A stretch of DNA of 64,000 nucleotides from Sulfurimonas sp. (GTDB taxonomy: Bacteria; Campylobacterota; Campylobacteria; Campylobacterales; Sulfurimonadaceae): positions 1 through 64,000 of the forward strand of contig NZ_JALOAN010000005.1 in the NCBI RefSeq assembly GCF_023228785.1. The letters are read 5' to 3'. The notes under the pieces were generated by a model that did not search any database, was not told the DNA's origin, and worked only from the letters and a program-made list of their open reading frames with translations. Within the stretch, counting starts at the first letter, position 1, and each line of letters begins with the position of its first letter. Made by a program: the position numbers and the translations under genes. Shown piece after piece: positions 53,621 to 60,710 of the stretch.

Positions 53621-53679
53621 GATCCTGAATCAAGTTCAGGATGACGCGTGTCCCGTCATTACGTGCTTGACACGAAATC
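53621..53679. repeat. Head-to-head pair of REP-like palindromes
   Basis: Two 21-bp palindromes face each other. 53622-53642 is a perfect one with arm ATCCTGAA and loop TCAAG. 53658-53678 has arm ATTACGTG and loop CTTGA, with one mismatched pair. The spacer GCGTGTCCCGTC contains the shared heads. The whole element, including a flanking TCTATAAACTAGATT tail, is an inverted copy of the one at 9.3 kb. Confidence 0.85.
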
Positions 53680-53769
53680 TAGTTTATAGATAAAATAACC
53701 CTGCACAAGGAGGGCAGCAAATAGCAATCCATTGAGAATATAAAGTATTTTAACACTCTCTTTTCTCAT
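53659..53769 (-). CDS. 36-residue single-span membrane protein downstream of hsp20
   Basis: An ATG at 53769 with AAGGAG six bases upstream opens 36 codons: a basic start (MRKESVK) and one hydrophobic helix (ILYILNGLLFAALLVQGYFI), then YKLDFVSST. The start lies 15 bp after the hsp20 stop in the same orientation. The last eight or so residues and the stop are read from the palindromic repeat, so an older C-terminus may have been replaced. Small membrane proteins of this size are common and often bind larger membrane complexes. Function unknown. Confidence 0.5.
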   Translation of the reverse strand: MRKESVKILYILNGLLFAALLVQGYFIYKLDFVSST

Positions 53770-53783
53770 AGCCATCTCCTTGT

Positions 53784-54209
53784 CTATTTTATAGCGATAC
53801 TCTTTGGTTTTGCTTTTTCAGTCTTTTGCAACTCTATCTCTAGGCGACCATTTTTAAAGCTAGCGCTGATTTTTTCACTATCTATATTTTCAGGAAGGCT
53901 AAAGCGTCTCTCTATTTTTCCAAAAGAGCTCTCGCAAATATAGTAGCTCTCATCATTTAGCTCTTTTTTATAGTGGCGAACTGCACTTATAATTAAGACA
54001 TCATCTTCAATCTTAAGATCTATATCCTCCTTTTTGACACCAGGCAGATCAACTTCAATATGAAAATCAGCATTCTCCTTCTTCGCTAGGTTAGCAAAAG
54101 GGAGGTGACTTGCCAAATTATCAAAAGCCTCAGAGACCTTTTTACCAACAATCTCAACACCTTTTTCTATCTCAGAACCAATATTTTTAACACTTTTTGT
54201 GATTTGCAT
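53784..54209 (-). CDS. Small heat-shock protein (Hsp20/alpha-crystallin family), second copy
   Basis: The 141 residues begin with a helical N-terminus (TKSVKNIGSEIEKGVEIVGKKV). The alpha-crystallin domain follows at about 45-135 (FHIEVDLPGVKKEDIDLKIEDD, RRFSLPENID, FKNGRLEIELQKTE). No IXI-type tail is visible beyond KSIAIK. AAAGGAGGA precedes the ATG. It prevents aggregation of unfolding proteins. It follows the first Hsp20 gene by 12 bp, so both are one operon. Confidence 0.93.
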   Translation of the reverse strand: MQITKSVKNIGSEIEKGVEIVGKKVSEAFDNLASHLPFANLAKKENADFHIEVDLPGVKKEDIDLKIEDDVLIISAVRHYKKELNDESYYICESSFGKIERRFSLPENIDSEKISASFKNGRLEIELQKTEKAKPKSIAIK

Positions 54210-54221
54210 AATATCCTCCTT

Positions 54222-54674
54222 TTATTTGATAGCGATTTTTTTCACTTTATTTACTACATCTTTTTTGAGCTTAGGCACAACTACCTCTAGGACACCATCT
54301 TGACTCTCGGCGCGAATATTTTCAATATCCACTCCCTCTGGAAGTGAAAAAGAGCGTGAAAAAGAGCCAAAACTACTCTCAACTCTATAGTAGTTCTCCT
54401 CTTTCATCTCCTCTTTTGTCTTTCTCTCACCTGAGATAACAAGCTTGTTATCTTCAACGGAGATGTTGATATTTTCTTTATTTATTCCTGGTAAATCAAC
54501 TTCGACATGGTATGCAAACTCGCCCTCTCTTGTATTAATAGCAGGAATAAAATCAGCACTAAAGCCACTTTGCTTACTTACTGGAACATAGTCATCTAAG
54601 AGAGTATTAAAGAGGTCGAGTCCTCTTCTATACTCTCTCATATTTCTACTTGGGTTATAGCGTGTAATGAACAT
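54222..54674 (-). CDS. Small heat-shock protein (Hsp20/alpha-crystallin family), first copy
   Basis: I start at the ATG at 54674 (AAGGAG upstream); the longer frame lacks a good site and overlaps the -10 box. The 150 residues have an N-terminal arm (MFITRYNPSRNMREYRRGLDLFNTLLDD split by function), an alpha-crystallin domain at about 55-145 (YHVEVDLPGINKENINISVEDN, RSFSLPEGVD, SQDGVLEVVVPK) and a VKKIAIK end. The two tandem copies differ enough to be hetero-oligomer partners; inference. Confidence 0.93.
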   Translation of the reverse strand: MFITRYNPSRNMREYRRGLDLFNTLLDDYVPVSKQSGFSADFIPAINTREGEFAYHVEVDLPGINKENINISVEDNKLVISGERKTKEEMKEENYYRVESSFGSFSRSFSLPEGVDIENIRAESQDGVLEVVVPKLKKDVVNKVKKIAIK

Positions 54675-54704
54675 AACTGACTCCTTGTTTTTATTTATGC
54701 TGTA

Positions 54705-54710
54705 ATTATA
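54705..54710 (-). promoter_or_regulatory. -10 box of the hsp20 operon
   Basis: Reverse-strand TATAAT, 30 bp before the first hsp20 ATG; the expected -35 region overlaps an 18-bp palindrome. Confidence 0.65.
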
Positions 54711-54730
54711 GAAGATTATTCTGTAAAATT

Positions 54731-54748
54731 CTGCCACCTAGGTAGCAG
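54731..54748. promoter_or_regulatory. 18-bp palindrome upstream of hsp20 operon
   Basis: CTGCCACCTAGGTAGCAG is palindromic at eight of nine base pairs and overlaps the -35 region. It matches neither HAIR nor CIRCE, so the hsp20 operon may answer to another repressor. Confidence 0.55.
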
Positions 54749-54815
54749 ATAAAACTTAAGTTTAAAAAATGTATCTTGATATTTGGTGAGAACCAAAAAT
54801 TACTATTGTGAATAC

Positions 54816-55811
54816 TTATGCTAAAAGATAGGCGAACTTTTTTACCCACTCTCTAAAAACATCAGAGTGTTCCATTGTTTGACCATTTTTTTGTAGATCT
54901 TGCACACATAAAACTGCAAATTCGCTCTTTAGTCCTAATGTATATGAGAGAAGATTGTCAAGTCTCTCATCACTGTAATCTTTAAGCAAGGCACTTACAA
55001 GTCCGATGCTAAGAGCGTAAAGTACATCCACTTCATCGCTATAATCGCCCTCGCCTGTTGTCAAAATTGCTTCTATGTCTGGAAGTTTATGCATAACTTT
55101 TATAAAACTTAAAAAACCAACTGCAACCTCACGAGAAACAGCTCCACTAAGTGCATCAAGCAGAAGTAACTCATCTAGATCTGCGCTTAGGATACTATCT
55201 ACATATTCCCAACTTCTAGGAGTTGCGAAGCTTTTAGCGTCACTCTTTGGATCAAAGGTAAAGAGATGCTCTTTTTTATATGATATGTAGGCGATGATTC
55301 TCTCATCAAGAGCACTCTTAAATGCCCAATATTTCCAATCATCCACATCAACTTCCATCTCAAAGTGAACAAATCTATTGGCTAGTGGTGATGGCATTCT
55401 ATATGTCACGCCTCTATCACTCTCACGGTTACCAGCTGCAACTATAGCCCAGCCATCAGGCAACTCATACTCGCCTACCTTCCTATCAAGAATGAGCTGA
55501 TATGCTGAGGCTTGAACACTTGGTGCGGCAGTGTTTAGCTCATCTAAAAAAAGTATCCCCTCACCATTTTTTGGCAAAAACGCAGGTGGAGCCCAAAGAG
55601 CTGTGTGTGAATCTTTATCGTAAAAAGGAATCCCTTTTAAGTCCGTTGGATCCATTAGTGCGAGTCTTAGATCTATAAAGCCTACTTCCTTACTTTTTGC
55701 AATCTGCTTAACTATAGAAGATTTTCCAATCCCTGGTGCTCCCCATAAAAAAACTGGAACTTTTTGCTCCACTAAAGCTTGAAGTGTTTGTGTTAATCTT
55801 GATGCTCTCAT
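54816..55811 (-). CDS. MoxR-type AAA+ ATPase
   Basis: The 331 residues have Walker A GAPGIGKSS (about 24-32), Walker B GILFLDELN, sensor 1 IVAAGNRESDRG and an arginine-finger region SPLANRFVHFE. MoxR-type ATPases remodel or mature other proteins and are usually encoded next to a VWA-domain or DUF2201 metallopeptidase-like protein. Here the only partner is the repeat protein immediately upstream (stop and start adjacent). Probably a chaperone with the repeat protein as substrate adaptor; inference. Confidence 0.87.
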   Translation of the reverse strand: MRASRLTQTLQALVEQKVPVFLWGAPGIGKSSIVKQIAKSKEVGFIDLRLALMDPTDLKGIPFYDKDSHTALWAPPAFLPKNGEGILFLDELNTAAPSVQASAYQLILDRKVGEYELPDGWAIVAAGNRESDRGVTYRMPSPLANRFVHFEMEVDVDDWKYWAFKSALDERIIAYISYKKEHLFTFDPKSDAKSFATPRSWEYVDSILSADLDELLLLDALSGAVSREVAVGFLSFIKVMHKLPDIEAILTTGEGDYSDEVDVLYALSIGLVSALLKDYSDERLDNLLSYTLGLKSEFAVLCVQDLQKNGQTMEHSDVFREWVKKFAYLLA

Positions 55812-57155
55812 CTACTCTTGCCATCCTATGTTTTCGCTCATTATGTGTTTGCCAAAATTTGGGTTCTCTTTAACCGCTCTCTCGTAGCGAGAATCAAGTT
55901 GAAGTTGATACAAAATATCTACAGGTGTATTGGAGTTTCTTGCCAAAGACAACAAGATCTCCCCATCTTCACTCTTAGCTAAAAGTTCTAAGATCTCACT
56001 AGGAGTGTTAGAGTTTCTAGCAAGTGTTTTATGGTTTTTATCATCTTTATAAGCGTATTTTAGCACTTCTTTTGGAGTAGCATTATTTTGATATAGAGCG
56101 TTACAAATCTCTTGTGAAGACTCATTAAGCAGGCTCTTTAAAATATCTCTATCTATATGCTCGTTTGATGCTAAAGCTAGATTTACATCTTCTATGTCAA
56201 GCTCTAAGATCTTCATTTGCATCTCTTTAGTTAGAGAACTATTTTGTGCTAGATCTAGAGGATTTGTACTTAAGAAAGTCTCAAACAGTTCACTATCAGG
56301 CTTCACACTTCTTGCCATGTTTTTTGCTCTATCTTGCATAAGTTTTTTTATCGTACTTTTAGCTAGATTTTTATTGTTTGATAGTGCTTCATGAACTTCT
56401 TTTGTATCTAAGAGAGAGTTTTGCATCTCCTCATCACAATCTTGGCGAACGGCTATCATTTTTTTTATCTCTATAGGTGCTTTTTTTATAAAAGACTCTA
56501 AAACACTTTTTGGAGTTGATTCATTTTTAGCTAGACTTGAGATTATCTTATAGTTTGATTGATTAGTTGCATCTCTCATTGTTTTCTGTAGTGGTTCTAG
56601 GTTTGCAATTGTCTCTAAAACTAATGGATCTCTACTTTGAGATGCAAGGTGCATAATACCTAAAGTTGCATACTCAACATTGTGATTTCTCTCTATGTTC
56701 TTGTAAAATCGCACTATAAGGGCTGCACTTATATCTCTATTATCATCATTATCAAAAAAGTTCTCACCACCCCAGCTATACATCTTTATAAGCTTTAGGT
56801 ATAACTCATCACTTATCATTGAGTTTGTTAAAAAATCTTTTAGCCTTGCTCTATCTGCTGAGAGCTTTAGACTCATCATAAGTGTTGCTGCATCTATATG
56901 TTTTGCAAGTTCTCTCTCAAGTAGATCTATAGAGATAAACTCTAGACCTTTTTGGCTCTCATAGAGGCTTTCACTCTCATTTTGTTCATATGGAGTCATA
57001 AGTTTTCCATCTATGATTAGCTCAACATCTTCGCTAAAGCCCTCTGCTAGTTTTATCTTATGAAACTTTAGTTGGGAGATAAACTCATCAGAACTAAATG
57101 AGCGTGTTTTTCCAAAGAGTAAGATAGTTTTATTTTGTAGTTTTTGTAAATTCAT
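55812..57155 (-). CDS. BRCT-like and LRV-type repeat protein, partner of the AAA+ ATPase
   Basis: I start at the ATG at 57155, seven bases after a TATAAT, so the transcript may be leaderless. The 447 residues have an N-terminal BRCT-like block (LQNKTILLFGKTRSFSSDEF; VELIIDGKL; GLEFISIDLLERELAK) at about 5-85. Helical repeats follow from about 150 to the end, with the leucine-rich-repeat-variant motif (LARNSNTPSEILELLAKSED; SLARNSNTPVDILYQLQLD). BRCT domains bind phosphopeptides or DNA ends; LRV repeats form a right-handed superhelix for protein binding. Not a known family pair to me. Translated just before the ATPase, probably as a two-gene operon. Confidence 0.65.
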   Translation of the reverse strand: MNLQKLQNKTILLFGKTRSFSSDEFISQLKFHKIKLAEGFSEDVELIIDGKLMTPYEQNESESLYESQKGLEFISIDLLERELAKHIDAATLMMSLKLSADRARLKDFLTNSMISDELYLKLIKMYSWGGENFFDNDDNRDISAALIVRFYKNIERNHNVEYATLGIMHLASQSRDPLVLETIANLEPLQKTMRDATNQSNYKIISSLAKNESTPKSVLESFIKKAPIEIKKMIAVRQDCDEEMQNSLLDTKEVHEALSNNKNLAKSTIKKLMQDRAKNMARSVKPDSELFETFLSTNPLDLAQNSSLTKEMQMKILELDIEDVNLALASNEHIDRDILKSLLNESSQEICNALYQNNATPKEVLKYAYKDDKNHKTLARNSNTPSEILELLAKSEDGEILLSLARNSNTPVDILYQLQLDSRYERAVKENPNFGKHIMSENIGWQE

Positions 57156-57162
57156 AAGGCAG

Positions 57163-57168
57163 ATTATA
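57163..57168 (-). promoter_or_regulatory. -10 box of the BRCT-LRV/AAA+ operon
   Basis: Reverse-strand GTATAATC, with seven bases to the ATG at 57155 and no ribosome binding site between, so a leaderless mRNA is predicted. Confidence 0.5.
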
Positions 57169-57199
57169 CTCATATTTTTTTAGCATTGTCTTTTTTAGT

Positions 57200-57205
57200 T
57201 ATAAT
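57200..57205 (+). promoter_or_regulatory. -10 box of nhaA
   Basis: TTAGTTATAATTAC, followed by TGGAG before the nhaA ATG at 57232. Confidence 0.6.
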
Positions 57206-57231
57206 TACTCAAAAACCTACAATGGAGTAAT

Positions 57232-58566
57232 ATGAGAATTTACGCACCCTGGGAAAAAACATTTAGACGGATTTCTACTCCTTTTGAGCATTTTTTACAT
57301 GCCCAAACTACCACTGGTGTCATCTTGATGTTTATGACTATAGTTGCTTTAATCTTGGCAAATACTCCACTAACACAGACTTATGCTGACTTTTTTCATA
57401 CAAATGTTGAGATTAGTATTGGCTCATGGGAGCTTTCACATACTCTTCATCACTGGATAAATGATGGATTAATGGCTATCTTTTTCTTTATTATTGGACT
57501 TGAGATCAAAAGAGAGATCTTAATAGGAGAACTATCAAATATAAAAGTAGCTATTTTACCTATTCTCTCAGCTATTGGAGGTATGGCTCTTCCTGCTCTT
57601 ATCTATATGGCTTTTAACTACGGTGAAGCTGGAGCAAAAGGTTGGGGAATCCCTATGGCAACAGACATTGCCTTTGCCATTAGTGCATTGGTACTTCTAA
57701 GAAACAGAGTCTCTCCTGCGCTTGTTACCTTTTTAGTAGCTCTTGCTATTGTTGATGACCTTGGTGCTGTTGTAGTTATCGCTCTTTTTTATACAAATGA
57801 CATCAATATGATCTCTCTTGCTTTAGTTTTTGTCTCTTTTTTGGTGATGGTTATATTTAACCGTATTGGTATTCGTATGGTACTTCCTTACTTTATAGTT
57901 GGACTTTTTCTATGGTTTTTCATGCTAGAATCTGGCATACACGCGACTATTGCTGGTGTTATTGCGGCTATGGCTATTCCATCTAAACCAAAACTAACTC
58001 CGCTTGATTTTACAAATGACACTAGAGATCTACTCGATAAGTATGATAACTATCCCGTAGCAACTGACTGCACTATGCATGATAAACAAAAAGCGATACT
58101 TACAAATATAAAAGATAGAATAATAGCTGTTGAATCTCCTTCTGCAAGGCTTGAACAGAAGTTACATCTATCTGTTGGGCTCATCGTTATACCTCTATTT
58201 GCCCTTGCAAATGCTGGAATCTCTATAGATTTTTCTTCAGTTGGAGATACAATAGTGGAGAGTGTCTCTTTGGGCATTATTGCAGGTCTTATACTAGGTA
58301 AAGTTTTAGGAATTGCCGGTGTTGCGTGGTTAGCTATAAAACTTGGCATTGCTAAACTTCCAGAAGGAAGCAGCATGAGTCAAATCTTTGGTGTCTCTTT
58401 TTTAGGTGGTATCGGTTTTACTATGTCTATCTTTATTGCTGATTTAGCTTTTGTTGGAAATGCTGAGCTTATATTTCAAGCGAAGATTGGAATTATCGCC
58501 GCTTCTCTTTTTGCGGGACTTTTTGGTTATTTTTGGCTAAGATTTGTAGCAAAGAAAGCAGATTAA
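57232..58566 (+). CDS. nhaA: Na+/H+ antiporter NhaA
   Basis: Inner-membrane antiporter exporting sodium for protons, fitting a marine or saline habitat. The 444 residues have about twelve membrane helices. Conserved blocks: FFIIGLEIKREILIGEL, MATDIAFAISAL, ALAIVDDLGAVVVIALFY (the paired Asp of the ion site), ESGIHATIAGVIAAMAIP, and GGIGFTMSIFIADLAF. A hydrophilic loop of about 50 residues near 270-310 is longer than in E. coli NhaA. Confidence 0.96.
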   Translation: MRIYAPWEKTFRRISTPFEHFLHAQTTTGVILMFMTIVALILANTPLTQTYADFFHTNVEISIGSWELSHTLHHWINDGLMAIFFFIIGLEIKREILIGELSNIKVAILPILSAIGGMALPALIYMAFNYGEAGAKGWGIPMATDIAFAISALVLLRNRVSPALVTFLVALAIVDDLGAVVVIALFYTNDINMISLALVFVSFLVMVIFNRIGIRMVLPYFIVGLFLWFFMLESGIHATIAGVIAAMAIPSKPKLTPLDFTNDTRDLLDKYDNYPVATDCTMHDKQKAILTNIKDRIIAVESPSARLEQKLHLSVGLIVIPLFALANAGISIDFSSVGDTIVESVSLGIIAGLILGKVLGIAGVAWLAIKLGIAKLPEGSSMSQIFGVSFLGGIGFTMSIFIADLAFVGNAELIFQAKIGIIAASLFAGLFGYFWLRFVAKKAD

Positions 58567-58596
58567 ACATTTGTTTTATTACTCTATATTTTTTTT

Positions 58597-58623
58597 CATA
58601 GTGTAATATGTATTATCACTATG
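58597..58623. promoter_or_regulatory. Inverted repeat resembling the Crp-type gene operator
   Basis: CATAGTG, 13 bases, CACTATG, just upstream of the DUF4139-like gene. The half-site is that of the palindrome at 53554-53576, but the spacing differs (13 instead of 9 bases between the same heptamers). Confidence 0.45.
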
Positions 58624-58637
58624 AAAAAGGTATCTCT

Positions 58638-59963
58638 ATGAAATATTTAAGCACCCTTATTTTGCTCTCGTCTTCACTCATTTTTGCCTCTAGCCTCTCA
58701 AAAGAGCCTACTTCATCTTCACTTATAGTCTATAACGATGGAGTAGCTCTTGTACATGAGCAAAGAGATCTAAGTCTTCAAAAAGAAGACAAAGAGATCG
58801 TTTACTCTCCTGTTGCAAACACAATTATTACAGACTCTGTAAATATCTCTTTACCAAAAGAAGTAACTCTGTATTCACAGCAATTCAGATACGACCAACT
58901 AAATTTACAAAAACTCTTAGATGCACATATTGACAAAAAAGTAAAAGTAGACAGAGATGAGTTTACACTTCTCTCCCACCAGTCTAAAACTGCACTACTT
59001 AAAGATAAAAAAAACCAAATTATTTCAGTAGAGCCAAAAGAGATTATTTTCTCTACAATTCCCTCTACGCTTCTAACTAAGCCATCTCTAGTTTATAACA
59101 TCGAGACAAGAAAGAGTTTAGATTCAAAGATAGAGATCGATTACCTTATAAGAAACTTGTCTTGGAAGAGCGACTACATACTTAACATCCATGGCGATAA
59201 AGCAAACCTAATTGGCTGGATCAGCATTGACAACCATTCTGGAAAGTCTTACCTAAACACAGATCTTCATGTTTTAGCTGGCGATGTAAACACAATGCAA
59301 GTTCCACAAAGAGCAATGTCTTATGCAAAAGATATGGTTTTAAACCAAAGTGTTGAGCACCAAGCACATGAGGGTTACCACTTTTATAGCGTTCCTTTTA
59401 AAGTTGACATATCAGATCAAGAAAAAACACAAATAAAGTTTTTAAGTAAAAATGACATAGATATTAAAAGACTCTACAAAGTACAAACCTCAGATCCACT
59501 AACTCTAAACACACAAGTAAAGCACAGTGTTGCACAAAGTATAGAGATGCAAAAACTTGACACTCCACTTCCAAAAGGTGTTGTTAGAACTTACTCACCG
59601 ATAAAGAGTCAAAAGATCTTTATTGGAGAGTCTTACATTTCACACACTCCAAAAGAGACAAGTGTTGAGTTAGCTATTGGTAACAGTTTTGATCTGGCTT
59701 TAGACGAGAGTATTTTTTTACGCTCTGATACAAAAGAGCACTACGATACAACTATAAAATACACTCTTAAAAACTCATCTGATGAAAAAAAGACTGTAGA
59801 AATTTTAGTACCATTTAACAAAAGTAGCTCAAGTGTTATAAAAACAAAAGAGAAATTTTCATATAAAAATGGCAATTTAGTCTCATTTAAAATCAAGCTA
59901 GATGCAAATAAAGAGAAGAGTTTTAACGTTAATTTTATAAGTAAAAAACATATAAAAGGATAA
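58638..59963 (+). CDS. Secreted DUF4139-like protein
   Basis: I start at the ATG at 58638; upstream in-frame ATGs overlap the palindrome. The 441 residues have a signal peptide (about 1-17) and then a beta-rich protein with ETRKSLDSKIEIDYLIRNLSW, WKSDYILNIHGDKANLIGWI and LDLHVLAGDVN-like TDLHVLAGDVN. This W-x-x-x-Y block is characteristic of DUF4139 proteins. No catalytic motif is known for them. Periplasmic or outer-membrane. It is followed three bases later by an exonuclease gene, possibly co-transcribed. Confidence 0.7.
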   Translation: MKYLSTLILLSSSLIFASSLSKEPTSSSLIVYNDGVALVHEQRDLSLQKEDKEIVYSPVANTIITDSVNISLPKEVTLYSQQFRYDQLNLQKLLDAHIDKKVKVDRDEFTLLSHQSKTALLKDKKNQIISVEPKEIIFSTIPSTLLTKPSLVYNIETRKSLDSKIEIDYLIRNLSWKSDYILNIHGDKANLIGWISIDNHSGKSYLNTDLHVLAGDVNTMQVPQRAMSYAKDMVLNQSVEHQAHEGYHFYSVPFKVDISDQEKTQIKFLSKNDIDIKRLYKVQTSDPLTLNTQVKHSVAQSIEMQKLDTPLPKGVVRTYSPIKSQKIFIGESYISHTPKETSVELAIGNSFDLALDESIFLRSDTKEHYDTTIKYTLKNSSDEKKTVEILVPFNKSSSSVIKTKEKFSYKNGNLVSFKIKLDANKEKSFNVNFISKKHIKG

Positions 59964-59966
59964 TTT

Positions 59967-60710
59967 TTGGCAAGAAAATATGTAATATTAGACACTGAGA
60001 CAACAGGTGTAGGTGAAAATGACAGAGTTATACAACTAGGCTACATGGTTCTAGGTGCAAAAGAGATAGAAGTTCACAATGAGTTTTACTCTAGTGATGT
60101 GCCTATTGGCTTTGGAGCTATGGAGATTCATGGAATCACTCCAGATATGTTAGAGAAAAAACCATCTTGTGTTGATAGCGAGGCATACAAGAGACTTTGT
60201 GAGTTAAACATAGCTGAGAACTACCTCATCATCCACAACGCTGATTTTGATATAGGAATGCTTCAAAAAGAGGGTTTTGTAAACAAGATGCAAGTTATAG
60301 ATACTCTAAGAGTTGCAAAACATATTTTTGCAGAGGAAGATGCTCATAGACTTCAATATTTTCGCTATAAGATGGGGCTTTACAAAGAAGAACAAAAAGA
60401 GGCTGATGAGCTTGGAATTGTAGTAAAAGCTCACGATGCCATAGGTGATGTTTTAGTTTTAAAACTCTTTTTGTCAAAACTAAAAGATGCAGTAAGCTCT
60501 GCTTTTGTAGGAGAAAATCCTGTTGAGAAGATGGTAGAACTCACTCAAACTCCTATCTTTGTAAACTATTTTAGATTTGGAAAGTATAAAAATAAAACTC
60601 TAAAAGAAGTAGCAGATAGTGATGCTGGTTATCTAAGATGGATGCTAAGTTCTATGGAAAATCTAGATGAAGATCTAAGATACTCTATAAACAAGGTTTT
60701 AGAGAACTAG
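59967..60710 (+). CDS. DEDDh 3'-5' exonuclease with C-terminal DUF3820-like domain
   Basis: The 247 residues start at a TTG. An epsilon-type exonuclease domain (about 1-170) has motif I VILDTETTGVG, motif II NADFDIGML and motif III HDAIGDVLVL, the DEDDh metal ligands. The C-terminal 60 residues (FRFGKYKNKTLKEVADSDAGYLRWML) match the DUF3820 pattern found at the end of some DnaQ-like proteins. It degrades single-stranded DNA or RNA ends; exact target unknown. It overlaps the convergent cyclase gene by four bases. Confidence 0.85.
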   Translation: MARKYVILDTETTGVGENDRVIQLGYMVLGAKEIEVHNEFYSSDVPIGFGAMEIHGITPDMLEKKPSCVDSEAYKRLCELNIAENYLIIHNADFDIGMLQKEGFVNKMQVIDTLRVAKHIFAEEDAHRLQYFRYKMGLYKEEQKEADELGIVVKAHDAIGDVLVLKLFLSKLKDAVSSAFVGENPVEKMVELTQTPIFVNYFRFGKYKNKTLKEVADSDAGYLRWMLSSMENLDEDLRYSINKVLEN

